Below, piece by piece: positions 25,660 through 38,445 of a stretch of 64,000 nucleotides of DNA (positions within the stretch are counted from its first letter, which is position 1; each line of letters opens with the position of its first letter). A program made the position numbers and the translations under genes. Source of the DNA: Sympetrum striolatum (Eukaryota; Arthropoda; Insecta; Odonata; Libellulidae); NCBI GenBank assembly GCA_947579665.1, contig OX388349.1, positions 76,822,841 through 76,886,840 of the forward strand, given 5' to 3'. The notes under the pieces were generated by a model. That model saw nothing but the letters and a program-made list of their open reading frames with translations. It was not told the DNA's origin and searched no databases.

Positions 25660-28600
25660 GTAAGTGGGTTTGCATGCGAGTGAATTGGAATATTAGAACT
25701 TTGTTTGATGATGCGGAAGCTCATCATTTTCACATCGTTATTCGAGAGAGGTGAAGAAGATTGTGAGGATTATATTCCGCTCTCTCAGCACCACTTTCAT
25801 TTTCTTTTATGGACGTCTCCCGTTATTCCCTACATATTCCATTAACTCGCTTCCTTTAATGCTGCCGACTTAAATGTAATCTCAACCCAGAGCTCGTTTT
25901 TTAATTCGAGAGGTTTAATTTCATTGCCCATTTTCATTCCGTTTCAAATGTTCCAGTGGTTAACTTCTTTTTCTTTTCTCATATATATTTTAATTATTAT
26001 TCCCTCTGGTGATTGTCCCTCCCTCACTGAACCCCTCGAACTGTTAGTTTGCACTACAAACAATCTCACTTTCTATTCAATTTAGATGTCGATTAAATCC
26101 TGGGAAATTGTGTGTTTACAGCTATCAAAGCTTTTTGTTTCATTCCTGCTCTGAATGAAACATCAATGAAACGATTATTATACAATCATTGTAATACCAT
26201 AATTACAATGATGGTATTTTATGGAGACGCATTCCTATATTGGTGCATTAATGTCCAATGGTCGCTCAAATTCTATGAGATATGTTGTTATAAATTTAAG
26301 CTTCCGCTAAGCAGAGCTGGAAGTGCTTTCGCCATTTGAGAAGAAGCACAAATTCTTGTAGGTGTATTTAAGATTATGTTTTGCAGCATCTAGATAATCT
26401 TATTGTTTAAAATCGAATGAAGTTTATGTCGTTAACAAAAATATACCAAATTCTGTACGAAAAAAGTAAAAATTACCAATGAAAGATTTCCAAAGCTTAA
26501 TTCTTTCACGGGGCAGAATTTGTTTTTACTTTTCGGTGCAAAATGATTCTAGCTGATGGAAATCCGGCTGATTGTCTAAAAAATATTAAAGATTCTCAAA
26601 TTATAAGAGATTTAAGGAAGGCATTCCTTTACTCTGTCCTTAAAATTGAGATAAAGGAATAGTAGAAAAAGTTCAGCCCAAATTATTTCCGAAAACGAGA
26701 AAAGACCGGTCTTCTAAACGTCCCTCGGAAGCTGGGAATGCCGGGAAAAAGTTGATTGCCTGCAGACGAGCGATATTGGAGAGCATCTAATTATTTCCGG
26801 TTACGTCACGCCGTGCGTCGAAATCAAATTCAGAGAGAATGGATTGGCGACGGATATTCGCGAACTTTTAATTAGTTCAACGCCGAACTGCGACTTTGAC
26901 CATCGCTACTTGAGCGGATGTTTCAATCGCTAATCGCCGATCACGACGAGATGAAAATCAATTAAAGAAATCTTTCGTCGGATTGGGAAACGGAAGTTAT
27001 GAGAAGCAGTTTAAAAGAATAGTCGCGATGAAAAATTTCGATTCTGCAGAATCGTTTTCCAGTGCTCGCATAAAAGGATTCCATTACTGAATCGGTTCCC
27101 TAAAGACGTCTTCGCAACTTGAAGTCCCCCTCATTACACTCCAACTTCGTTCTTTGCTCTCTCAAATGGGATCTCATTCAAAGTACTGCTTGCTAATTTC
27201 TCGCTTCCGTTTGAATGTATAAGCAAGAAATTGGTGGATAAGAATTAAAACCGAGTAGGGGGACACTTTTTAAATTTTGAACTTTCAAATTTTTTCTAAG
27301 TCTACGAAATCAAGGTACTACCGTCATAGGGTAAAATTTATGTACATTAAATACCAAAATTTATCAAAAACGGAATTAATTACTTTATTATGAAAATAAT
27401 TCCAAAAAAATGCTCTTGTTCGGACTTGCCCCGTATACAGGGTTAGTTCGTATACATTGATTTACTTGTAAGGAACCATAAAGCGAAGACAAAAAATTGC
27501 GTTAATCCATTTCTATTTTACAATGTAAATTACAGCCTAATCGTCATCATTATCGCTGTCACCATGTTTGCATATAAAAAAGTTAACAGTCACAAATACA
27601 ATATTCATGGGCCCACTTCTTACATTATAAATATCTAATCCAGTGTATTCCTGGCTTTTAGTCTTTATATCTTTCATGGGAGTGCGCACAAACACACGCT
27701 TCGTCGCTTTCTTCTTCAGATTCGTACGCTTTTTCTTTCTTTTCTTTGTATCCTAGTATATTTAAAGCTCGAATCAGATTTGAATTTGTGAAACCGGTAT
27801 ACAAATGTTTTATGAAAACGAACAATTTCAACTTTCAGGTAAAAATTAATTTCGTATTTTCTTATGTCAAATCTTATTAATCATCTCGGAGATTAAATTG
27901 CCGTTGAAGCTCCACTCGCTATTCTTATTTGTTTCGATGTTCTCGCAAACTTTATCCCCGCTAATATGCGAATAATTTCATTGGTATTAAATTGCAGCTT
28001 TAGGCTCAGCCAAAGAAGGGCGTCATAACTTGAGAAAATAGTGGTTTATTGCTTTACGGTATTTTAGAGAAAGAGAGCGCGAGGAGGTGTAGATAATCTA
28101 TGTTCAGATCTTCTATTGGTAAAATTAATTTATTTCTCAGAAATATTATCTAAAATATATTTTACTTTTAAGACTGAGGAATTACGGGAACCAGTAAGGA
28201 AAGAAGGAAATTTGATGCAAATAGAATCTATTTTAATTCCTGCGAACGACGCACAAATATCCAGATACTGCGTTATTGTGTATGTAGTTTAATTAATCAC
28301 ATCTAACCGAACCAAATATCCTAATTATATTCGCTTTTAAGCAGATCGGTGGTAATTCATAAAGAAACTGAAGAATCTGATAATTCATCTGGTAATTCAT
28401 AAAGAACTGAAGAACTGCATTTTCGTAGTAAAAGTATAAACTCAAAGTATTTAAAGGTACGCAATAGGATACGATGACCTAAGTTAACCAATAAAACCAG
28501 CAAGATCCTTCGCTGTGGGACCGTAGACAAACCGTTATGTTATCAGATATCTCAACCCAATTTCTTATTATTTCGGAGGAAGCGTCTCTTATTGAGGACA

Positions 28601-31600
28601 GGCTGAGATTCAATGCATCGTTTGAGTTGCAGATATCACTCTTCAGTTTCATATAGTTGAATTTATTTTACAAGTAACTGTAATTTTAAAATACTAAAGA
28701 AGAAACGGTTTAAAAGTTCCAAGTGTAATAGGAAAGTCGCTGTAGAGATCTGTCGCGACGAATTTCGTGTTGCATGTGAAAATTTTCTTACATTCAGTGG
28801 AGATTATTTAAGAATAAGTCGAATTCATTTATATGAAGAGAGGATATCAAGAGTTTCAACGAGGTTCCAAACGAAAATATTTGCAGCATTTTTTATCGTA
28901 AAAATACAGAAAAATAAGGTAATTTCCCTCCTCATATCAAAGGACTCATATCGTATATTTAAGGATTTGAACTCCTCAGATTCGTAGGTGATAATATTTA
29001 ATGATTTAAAGTAATCATTGCATTTTTATGTAACTATTTATCTTAAAATTTAACCTTTATCACTTTGTCTTTGATTTTATCTCTCTTATTTAAGGACCAA
29101 GACACTCATAGTTTACTTACGAAAGATATCTAACGACTGTTTTTGGTGAAGAATATTAATATTAAAATCCAATCAGTATTATTTTTCACAAAATGGTCCG
29201 ATAGTTTATTTTCAATGTTCAATCAATTTTTATTTGCAATCAGGAGACTTTCTTTCTCGGTAAGAATATTTAAACTAACATGAGTTTCCATTTACCTTAC
29301 CGCAAAAATAAACAAAATGATCTGAGCCAAAGCCAAGCTACATTATCATCTCTTTATGCCTTAAGCTAGTATTATTTCATTATAATAATATCTCTAGGAT
29401 ACACGAACTGAAATTGGAAGATTTTCATCATTTTCTTAATTATTTTTGGTGTAGTTAATGTTTAAAATCAAAATATATGGTAAACTTCCTCACAATATTG
29501 TGGTTTCTGATCAGAAGTCATTTACCATCATGATTACTCTATGAATATTTTACATTGGTTGGCTTCTGTTAAAGATGCTTTTACTGGTTCCGCGGAGAAC
29601 ATCGGCTAACGGCATTGGAAGTCCTGCTCTTTGATGAGTCTTCATTTCATGGCTCTCGTCCTTGTGTGCAAACTTTCCCTTGATCCTTCCCACGAAACAT
29701 TACATAATCTTCGCCGGAATCTTTCACTTGCTCTGCTTTGGCGTTGTGCATAACTGCGCTATAGCGTTTCATCGCGATGAAGAGTCACGCCATTAAAGTT
29801 CTCTTTCAAAGGAGTCTGTGCATGTCTGAGACAGCGTTTGACCTCCATTCTTTAGCTCTTCGCACCCTCGACATGTTCCCTGACGCCGCAAATGACGGGC
29901 TGAGCGAATGACGGGGGATCATGTCAAGGGTAGCAAATACAATACTCCCCCTCCCACTTGCGTTTTCATTTTCGTTGCATTATCAGATTTGATGTAATTG
30001 ATACATTCCATCGGATTGTACAACGGAGAAAATTTTTTTATATTTACCTCAGTATAATTAAAGTTTTGCCGTTTTGAAAAAATCGACCTAATGTTGCCAT
30101 GCTTTTAATTTCGTAGTGTGTTTACATTTTTGATTTTGAAATGTCCAAATATAAACATCTTAAAAATAGATAAGTAGTCGAAATGCGGTGCCTGTATCTG
30201 ACTTAGGCAATCAGTAAGAGAGTTAACCATGCATATCATTTATATTTCAGTACTTCTATTATCAGGTACAGTTTGTCTGGATATTTTGATGCAATATTTT
30301 CCTCTCCATAAGATTTTACTACTTGGTGATGTTCGAAAGTAGTATTCATTCCATTTGAATAATTTTCATTTCCTTATTTTAGATTTTTTCTATGAAAGAC
30401 AATTTTATGGCTGACGTGGTGCACTGATCCAAAATGCTCATCAGAAGAAGGTTTTATGGTGTAATTCCGTGCATTGATTACTCAGTCATTTTCTACTTAC
30501 GTTTTATGCTTAAGTTTGTTAACCATTGAAGCAATGGAACATTCTAATTTATTCATTGAATGCTTACTCATATTATGTGTATAACATTGTATCTTAAAAA
30601 TAATGTTATAAGTTTTCTAAGTTTTTTTATTTCTTGTGTATGATATTTATTATGAGTTAGTGCGCAATAACAAATACTTATGCGAGTTTTCTATCGAATC
30701 AAACATGGAAGAAACATCAAAACATTCGTCTGGGACAAACGAGCTCTCTGGAAATGAGCTCGAGTAAAACCTCTCTCCAATTGATCATATTAATCTCATG
30801 ATTGTATTGATCATGGCAATTGTATCCTTAAATAACGAATGTCTTTAATCCACAGAAACGCAACTCACCAATGTGGTTGTCGCCACTCTCAAAATATATT
30901 CAACTCGGAAGACTTTAACTGCATGCTGAAATTTATTTTAAGTATATTCTATGTCAAATAGGACTTCTGTATTCAATACCACCAAAGTCTCGATGAAGTG
31001 TAAAGCCAGTTCTCACAATCCTAACATCTGCAGAGCCTACGGAATGGAAAATCGAATTGCACCTTCTGCTATTGCAGATCTACGTTTTCCTGCGTAATTA
31101 GTCAGCTCTCGGCAATTTCCTACAATAACGCCATCCGCGTCTCTTCCATCGAAGGCCCCAGAGAGTCCCTTCCTCTCACTTATGGAAACACCTTCAAACC
31201 CATTTGGGCACACCGACAGGCGAGGTTCATACCGCAGCGAACCCTCGTGAATCTTTGGCCCCGTGCACGGGCATTAATGCGGAAGTTCAAAGGGTGCACC
31301 GCATCAGCGCATGCGCAGAATATGCACGAATTCCCTGAATCGTGGCTCGTTTATGTCACGACAATGGTTCGGTATCGACCTACTCTTGGATGCACTGTGA
31401 GGGATGGAAGGAGATGTGCCTCGAGAATGTCTCAAATTCGAGTTTCTTTATCTGCAGACTGTTTAGTGATCCAAAGCCGTATGCGACTTCGTTTGAGTGA
31501 CGCAAGTCATGCAAGCGCTTCCCCGATTCGAGGCAATGCCTTCCTTCGTTTTCCTTCAAGTATTTCACTGAAATATACGCACCGGCAATTGTTTAAACAA

Positions 31601-33103
31601 TAAAAGTGTAAAGACACGGGAATATAAAATGTGTACCTTAAAGGAAGGAAAATTTATATCATAATAGCTCAGGTAAAAAAGAACTTAAAGAGGAAATATT
31701 TGATGCAGCCTGGACTCGACGCTGGTTTATTTCTTGCGAAGTTGCTGTAACATTTCATTTATTTTTCTTTTATATAGCTTAAATATTAGCTAAACGGAGT
31801 CCGTAGTTACTTTGTAGCTCATTATTGTTCGTGAAGAAATACACTCTCGACGCTGCACTGAAATCAAATGTATATTTTGTTGCAGACATATTCTGTGTCT
31901 TTTACCCAGAGTTGATAAATTCACACCAATATTTAATAATTGCTTAAATACTAGAAGCTTATATCGCTCACATTTTTTTACATAACTTGTTTCTACCTGT
32001 TTAAAAAGAGGAATTTTAAAAAAAGCTATGAAGTTTATTTTTCAGCCGCATCTCCGTGTCCGTTGTCACGCAATATCTCTCCCGTACGCTTTAATTTGAT
32101 GGCGAAGAGAGCAGAAAAGATTCGAATTAAATGTCTACGGAAAGAGCGTCTGAAGAAGGTGTCCTTCTTCGCATTTCGGAGTGTGTTCGTTATATCGCAA
32201 TTGGAGTTCGGATCCGTTGACCCAATTAAGATGACACCCGCTCGCTGTTCCTTTGTTTTTGCCAAGTCGCGAATCGAACTGTTTTCCGCTCTTCGTTTGC
32301 TTCGATTGAAAACACAAATTAGAGGCGCGCGAATGTGGGTCACATATCTTTCGCTTCGGCGGTTTTCGGGCGTGGGTTAATAGCAACTGTCACTTCAATG
32401 CACTTTTTACTTTCTCTGCTTCCAGCAGCGGGGAGAAAGTCCGTGCGCAGATAAGAGATGCGGTAGATGTGCAACTTTGCAAGGCTGTTCGTCTTCGAAT
32501 GAATGAAAAGTACTCGTAATCCTTTAATACAATGGGATCCCTGCTAAAAATTCACTCGTTCGGAGTTGCTGAAGGGTCACCCTTTTTTATTAGGTTTCAC
32601 ATATCCTATCTCGGTTCGTATGTATTAAAACTAGTAAATGGGTGCTTGCATATTGCAAGCAAAGAAAATTATTAAGGAATGCTACCCTGAGATATGGGTC
32701 TATATGTTATATTTATGTTTCTTTTTAATTTTACCGTTGTCTTTCTTATACACAATTTTCAAGTGAGAGATCGAGATTCATTAAATAATATAAAAATTGC
32801 ATAATTATTTCGAAGGCCTTTAACGTTCATTTGATGCAGGAATTTTAAAGTTGAGTCCTTAATGAATTCACATTCGTAAAATTAATTTAAGGAAATGCGC
32901 CAAACAAATTAAAGTTAGAATAAAAATCTGCATGAGATAAAAAGGAGAGAATTCGATAAACGATTCGTTACCTGAAGTACTTGGTTCAGTGCAAGACATA
33001 CTGCAATTGAATCCTACGTCCATTAAATGGCATCTACCGCGAAAATGAGCTCCGTTTCTAATTGAATAAACAAATAGACAATAGACAACGTAACTATATA
33101 AGT
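25660..33103. other. Long featureless spacer with CpG-containing patches
   Basis: No transposon boundary or gene was recognised in more than 7 kb. CpG-containing, GC-richer patches occur at about 26690-27130, 29580-29960, 31000-31600 and 32040-32520. The longest open frame there, 118 codons at 31247-31603 plus, is unrecognised. A short imperfect duplication (GGTAATTCATAAAGAA.CTGAAGAA) lies at about 28349-28418. A weaker acceptor/donor juxtaposition (AACTTTCAG/GTAAAAAT) is at 27838/27839. Confidence 0.5.
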
Positions 33104-33355
33104 AATTTTGAAGAAGGTAGAAAAAGAGCCTAATTCTAAATCCCGTTTGGAGACGATGAGAAATATTTGAGGCGAATATAATAGAAAAGAGTAAACCTAA
33201 TAAGCATACAATGATAGACGAAAAATTTGTTTTTACTTACGAAGATTTATCAAGCGAACACGTAGAACAACGTAATCCGAAGTTCGTTCTAGGAAATCAG
33301 TGTATTTCATATGTAGATATTTGTTGTTCGTTTTGATGAAAGTTACATTCGTACT
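33104..33355 (+). repeat. Diverged tandem repeat, unit 1
   Basis: About 250 bases that align with 33376-33635, sharing blocks such as AAAAAGA.C.TAATT.TAAAT, TAATA.GCATA.AAT, ACGTAGAACAACG and TTTAGATGAAAGTTACA-type endings. The copies are clearly diverged. The period is about 275 bases. The origin is unknown. Confidence 0.55.
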
Positions 33356-33375
33356 ACTTGTGTACTACGTATCAA

Positions 33376-33635
33376 TTAAAAACATATAAAAAGAACTTAA
33401 TTTTAAATTCTGTTTGGATGACATAATAATTATATCTAATTAAAATAGAAAAGACGAAACATAATAGGCATATAATACACATAATAATAGCACAGAAATT
33501 CACACACTACGTAAAAGCAATCCACCATATACGTAGAACAACGATATCCTAACATAGATCAATGATATCATTGTATTTTCTGTGTAGACATTTGTGGTTA
33601 ATTTAGATGAAAGTTACACTTTATCGATATTCAAT
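33376..33635 (+). repeat. Diverged tandem repeat, unit 2
   Basis: Second unit of the array beginning at 33104. Its end (GATGAAAGTTACACTTTATC then GATATTCAATGATAA) is shared with the partial unit at 34395-34510. A 127-codon open frame begins at the end of this unit (33594, alternative start GTG) and runs to 33977. I recognise nothing in its product. Confidence 0.55.
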
Positions 33636-33977
33636 GATAATATGGTCCTTCAAGAAAGGCGGGCAGCAATGGGTTCGGTTGCCCGTATGAGCATTTCGGT
33701 GACAATATATCATACTTTATGTAGTATGAAGGTGAAGCATGTATCAAATATAGCTTCCCCTCTTTCTGTCCCCACCAAAGGAAATTTTTTCTTCGTTTTA
33801 CACCTACAGAAGCATCACTGTGAGGTGGAACGCGAGTCAGTGCTTATTTGTGGATCTTGGGAGAAACTAAGGACAAAATACAGCACCATTAAGGAGGGAA
33901 CGGAAAAGGCTATGGCAATGGAACTATTTAGTCCGAATTCATTACATGATAAATACTTTGGGTTAAGTGAGCTATGA
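33594..33977 (+). CDS. Unrecognised open frame of 127 codons after repeat unit 2
   Basis: The frame opens inside repeat unit 2 and ends at TGA. Its product has no signal peptide, no membrane segment and no motif I recognise; it has scattered Cys and a mixed charged C-terminal half. The equivalent position after the partial repeat unit at 34395-34510 starts another open frame (34491-34847, 118 codons), but the two proteins do not align convincingly beyond short matches such as LRTK. No splice sites or promoter are evident. It is listed because of its position next to the repeats; a chance frame is the likeliest reading. Confidence 0.12.
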   Translation: MVNLDESYTLSIFNDNMVLQERRAAMGSVARMSISVTIYHTLCSMKVKHVSNIASPLSVPTKGNFFFVLHLQKHHCEVERESVLICGSWEKLRTKYSTIKEGTEKAMAMELFSPNSLHDKYFGLSEL

Positions 33978-34394
33978 AGTAAAATATTAATAACTATACT
34001 GGCCGTGAAGCTAATGATTCATTTTTTTTGCAGTTATGTTATTTCTAAAGATTGTCTTTAAAACTATGAATTTACATTACAATTCTGACACTAATATTTT
34101 AGGATTAAGTAAATTTAAGCTTAAGTTCAAGTTATAAGGCTTCCGGAAATGCTTATTTGATGTCGGTAAACACTTTTTTGATGTCTGTCTCACTACTCAG
34201 GTACAGGTAGACTTGATCCGGTACAATACTTATTTCGCCAAAAGCTAATGAGAATTTGTTTTAACTAAATTGCTTTCCTATTCCCCCTATACAGATTCAA
34301 TGTAGATTTTTCAGCTTCATCCTCGATTAATCTCACTACTTACATGACTTTTTTGATTGTCTTCGTTGATACATGGTCTCCTATCCTCTACATA

Positions 34395-34510
34395 AACTTA
34401 TGTTATTACAGTATGTATTCACGATTAATTCATTTCCCGTGCAGATATTTGCTGTTCGTTTTGTCGAAAATTAGATTTTCTTGATATTCAATGATAGCAT
34501 ATATCGAAAG
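34395..34510 (+). repeat. Diverged tandem repeat, partial unit 3
   Basis: It shares GCAGATATTTGCTGTTCGTT with the end of unit 1 (TAGATATTTGTTGTTCGTTT) and GATATTCAATGATA with the end of unit 2. About 760 bases separate it from unit 2. Confidence 0.5.
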
Positions 34511-37500
34511 AAACGTTAGAAAATATTCAAAATATTGCAACTTTCGTGCCGGCATGTTAAAATCCGTCGCAAGAAAAGAAAACTTTGATCTTTTAGATAA
34601 AATACAGCCCAAGTCTCACTGCTGTACACGTACTTTTTCATATTTTATTGAACGAAAGAAATTTGTTCTACATGGCCATTCTTCGTTTCTCCCGTTTAAT
34701 CCCACTAAAAATGTAATCCTCTCTGAGCTCAAACTTAGGACAAAATCTTGGGATTTTCTATATTTTCCGGACTCGACTGGGAATTATAAACCTCCTATAG
34801 TAATGGTTAAGTTAAACCCTTTTGTATTCATTAAAGTGATGAAGTAACTTGAAGAATAAGAAAATGGTAGTGGTTAATGAACCGTAACAAGTATTTATAA
34901 TAGCTTAGTATCACTATAATATTATCGGCTCAAATTTTATTTCTTGGAGATACTTGGAGCATGTTTTATCATATCTTGCTGCAAGTACGAATGCATACGA
35001 TCCCGTCTTCTATTTAAATTTTCCTTCTACGTACATAAATCTACTTTATTAAAGGTTACGTTATGCTGGAATCAAGCCGTAAGCTGATTTTCTCCGAGGA
35101 AAACATTTTTCGCAATTCTTTGTTTCATCATATTCAATCCTATTTTAGCCATAAAATTCAGACGTGTGTATTATATGGGTATGCTCCATATCCTCATGTG
35201 CCATCCAGGTCATGAAACCAGCCTTCGTCGCTATTCAGAAGGCACTGATGCATTTTCTCTGATAAGGAATTTCCCGCACCGTCTCCGCCCACCGTTGCTA
35301 TATTCGCGTTCGCGTAGAAAAATAATTCCCGCGAAACGGAGACATTTTTACATGAGACGGGAATGCATCGAAACCCTTGAAAAATGTTTTGACTTTGACC
35401 TTAGCTCGAATTTAGGTCATTGGCTGTGTTTTTTCTCGGAGCGTCCGGAGAACCCGTTCCGCGAGTGTGTGGAAAGTGGACCGCCGTCAAATGGCGCCTC
35501 CGCCATGTGTTGCTGCCTCGTCAAATGGCTCCTTCTCCTCTGCTGCTTGGATGCCCAAATGGACTTCCTCCAGCGCAGTAGCAGGAGACATCCATCTTAT
35601 CTCGTGTGGCCGCGAAGCGATTCTTTCTTTTTTCAGGAAAGTAAAGTTCTTACCGTCCTCCATTATTAAAGACAACGAATGTATTTGGCAGAATAGATAA
35701 AATGAGAATAAAATGCTGTGGTCTCCTGGGGGCTTCCTTCCCGAGATCGGCGGTCTGAGCGTAAAATACTTCGCAATCGATAGGCTTTTTGTGCAACCAC
35801 GTTTCAGTTGTCAGCTTCACCAACTCGCCGAGGTCGGTGGTGACGTATTCACCACTCTGGCTGCCGATCTCGTGAAGTCAGAATCTTCCTCAATTACCCC
35901 ACTGAGAGACTGGAGGTGCGTTCGTTTTTGGCGAAAGCGACTCTCCCTTCCATAAAAACTGAAAACCATATACCTTATGCATTGTTTGTCGCTAGAAAGA
36001 GCATTCTGCAGAAAGTCGTCCTTTTCATGGATGGAGGGGAGACTAGCTCCTTATCTCCGATATCGCTAACTGTAATAGTTTTACAATACTAACTGTGATA
36101 TAGCTGCGTGTAATAATTACTTCCTCATTATTTATTTAGCCTGACACAGCTGACACAGCTGACACAGCTGACACAAGGATATTTCTCACAGGTCTAAGTT
36201 ATTTTAATGTTCGAACAATTACACGAATAATGTAATTCAAACGAAGATTTTCTATAGATTAACGAACTAATTATCATTGACATTAAGTGCATCAACATCC
36301 AGTGGAATTTAAATAATTTTTATCATTACCTTGAAGAATTTGTTTTATTGTCTTAGGAAAGATTAACATAAATCAGATGCAATCTCATTTAAGTAAGCAA
36401 GGTAACGGTTGAGCTGCCAATCAACCTACTAATTTGTGATACAGATATACCAACATCCAACGGCGATACATAGGTAAATTTCGAAAAAAAATGCTGGTCT
36501 TCGAGATAACCTCACCTGCTCCTGTCCTAAAATTTTGATATTTATTTCCCATTCTCTTTCGGAATTTCACGAGTTATAACTAAAAATAATAACTTGATAG
36601 TAACTGCGCTGTTCAGGAATAACCGACAGGATCTTTGCTATGAAAAATACGACTCTGATAAGTGTATTGTATCCGTTACAGTCCAATATTTATACGCCTT
36701 TCGAAATCATCGAAGGACTAATTCATCCCAAATGTTCGGCTCACTTTTCCAAACGATGTCGCACAGAACACGAGTGCTGTGGAACGCGGACGTGCTTCTT
36801 CCGTTCACCCGTGACTTGGACGACAATCAGAGCGTCTCGTGGTCTTATTTAATTCTGTTCCTTGCGTTTGGAAGCTGCTTCGTTAGAGACCGCAACGCAT
36901 CGCTGCTCGCCTTCTGTTGAGGTTTCGTCCACTGGACACGCACGGTATCACGCCATTCCTCTAATATATTTGGGAATTAGGAAGGACTCTAGTGAAAGGA
37001 ATTGCACAACTTCTTTCGAAATACTTTATTTACCCGTGACAGCGGTACGTTAATCCATCGGCAATTACATAATTTAAATTAATAATACGTACCCCTTCCT
37101 CATAAACTAAAATTGTCGAGTGAAGCAAGGATGATTTTATAATCGAGTTCAATTAAAATAATAACTTACTTGAATATTTGTTGAACACTATAATGTGTCG
37201 AAAAAAGAATTATTGATTCACAGTGTACATAATTTTGAAATAAATTTATTATGCAAGACCCGCTCAACCTTGGATTTCTGATAAATTATCAAATTTATGT
37301 GAATTCAATTTACTGGGAGTTTTCGAAACACACACCCAGCACTTAACAGACTGGATTTCAGGCCCAAATGTGGCGAGAAACGGCCAACAAAAATAAACAG
37401 TTTTGGCTGATTTTTTGGGCGACATTCAAGACGCGACCTTTAGGTACGTCAAAGAGTTTACAATAGATACTTAAATAATTAGCGGATATTATCGTCGTTT

Positions 37501-37735
37501 CCGAAACAGCGATTTTTGAATTTGCGAAAGTTGGCCCTCGTTTATCTTCATAGTTGAAGTTCCCTGCCTGATGTTTGTCAGTAATTATTAGTTGATTATT
37601 ACTTATAATCGGTATTTAAAAGACCTTAATTATCCATATTCGTTGGCGAATTCTAGTGGAAAGTCATCATTTTGGGAAAAGATAAAATTAATACTTTTTC
37701 CACATTTTTTTAAATTAAAATAATAATAATTATTG
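34511..37735. other. Spacer with GC-richer patches and unrecognised frames
   Basis: The patch at 35190-35960 carries a 167-codon plus-strand frame (35166-35669), a second overlapping frame rich in Ser/Ala/Pro (35467-35700) and an 80-codon frame (35713-35955). The patch at 36590-36950 carries a 108-codon frame. None has a known domain. The overlapping frames on both strands suggest low stop density, not genes. Confidence 0.45.
36141..36176. repeat. Short 9-bp tandem repeat
   Basis: Four copies of CTGACACAG in a row, the last one incomplete. Too short to interpret. Confidence 0.9.
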
Positions 37736-37826
37736 CGACATGTTTCGGCAATTGATCGCCTTCCTCAAGTGTAAATACTTGAGGGTAAAACGCTTGAGGA
37801 TGGCGATCAATTGCCGAAACATGCCG
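37736..37826. mobile_element. Inverted repeat with hammerhead-like core on both strands, possible Penelope-like element tail
   Basis: Arms of 34 bases (37736-37769 and 37793-37826) flank a 23-base centre. Each arm, read toward its own outside, gives TTGAGGA, then GGCGATCAATTGCC forming a stem, then GAAAC. This is the hammerhead order CUGANGA - stem II - GAAAC with a single substitution in the first block (C to U). The stem II sequence differs from the 5141-5301 element, so these are two families with the same layout. A Penelope-like retroelement origin is inferred; no reverse transcriptase is visible nearby. Confidence 0.5.
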
Positions 37827-38441
37827 TATTAATTTTCAATGTTTTAATAAAAAAGATTGTGTAAAGAATACTACTTTTATCTTTTCTCATCACGACCTTA
37901 ATTATAACTAGCAAGCAATTTTATCAATGGAGAGAATTGTGCCATTCGGTCGTATTAAAGAAGTATAAAATCTGGAAAAGATTTATCTCCTCATTTTTAG
38001 AAACGAGACTGTTCTCATTGGAAAGGAATACTCCGCTGGAAAATCTCTCTCCGGAGAGTCCTCAGATAAGGTGAATACGTAATTCTCTGTAACTCTCGTG
38101 GTCTCTTCGCGGCCATCCATTGTGATCATTTTTACATCGCCTTTCTAATCGAAGCTGCAGAACAGCGACCAGATTAACACAAGAACGACCAACATTTGTC
38201 TATATCTCATTTATTATAGCAGCTTTCTGTTACTCCAAAATTTTACGTTTTCTACTTTTGCGAACAAATGCTATTTCCATCGATCGAAATCATCAAATTT
38301 TCTTTAATGTGTTACTTATTATAAATGTTGCTAATGTTGATACCGGTACTAAATAGAAATAACACCAGCAATAAAATATTCTGGATAATCAATCCGAGAT
38401 ACAACCGTTTTCCTAAGACAATTATCATTCTACTTTTCGTA
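37827..38441. other. No recognisable gene
   Basis: AT-rich spacer between the hammerhead-like inverted repeat and the TTAA-flanked element. Nothing assignable. Confidence 0.5.
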
Positions 38442-38445
38442 TTAA

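Noticed and set aside
36500..36530. Minus-strand CAG/GTGAGG with an upstream ATTTTAG as an 11-nt exon
   Set aside because: The acceptor has no real pyrimidine tract; only the donor is convincing.
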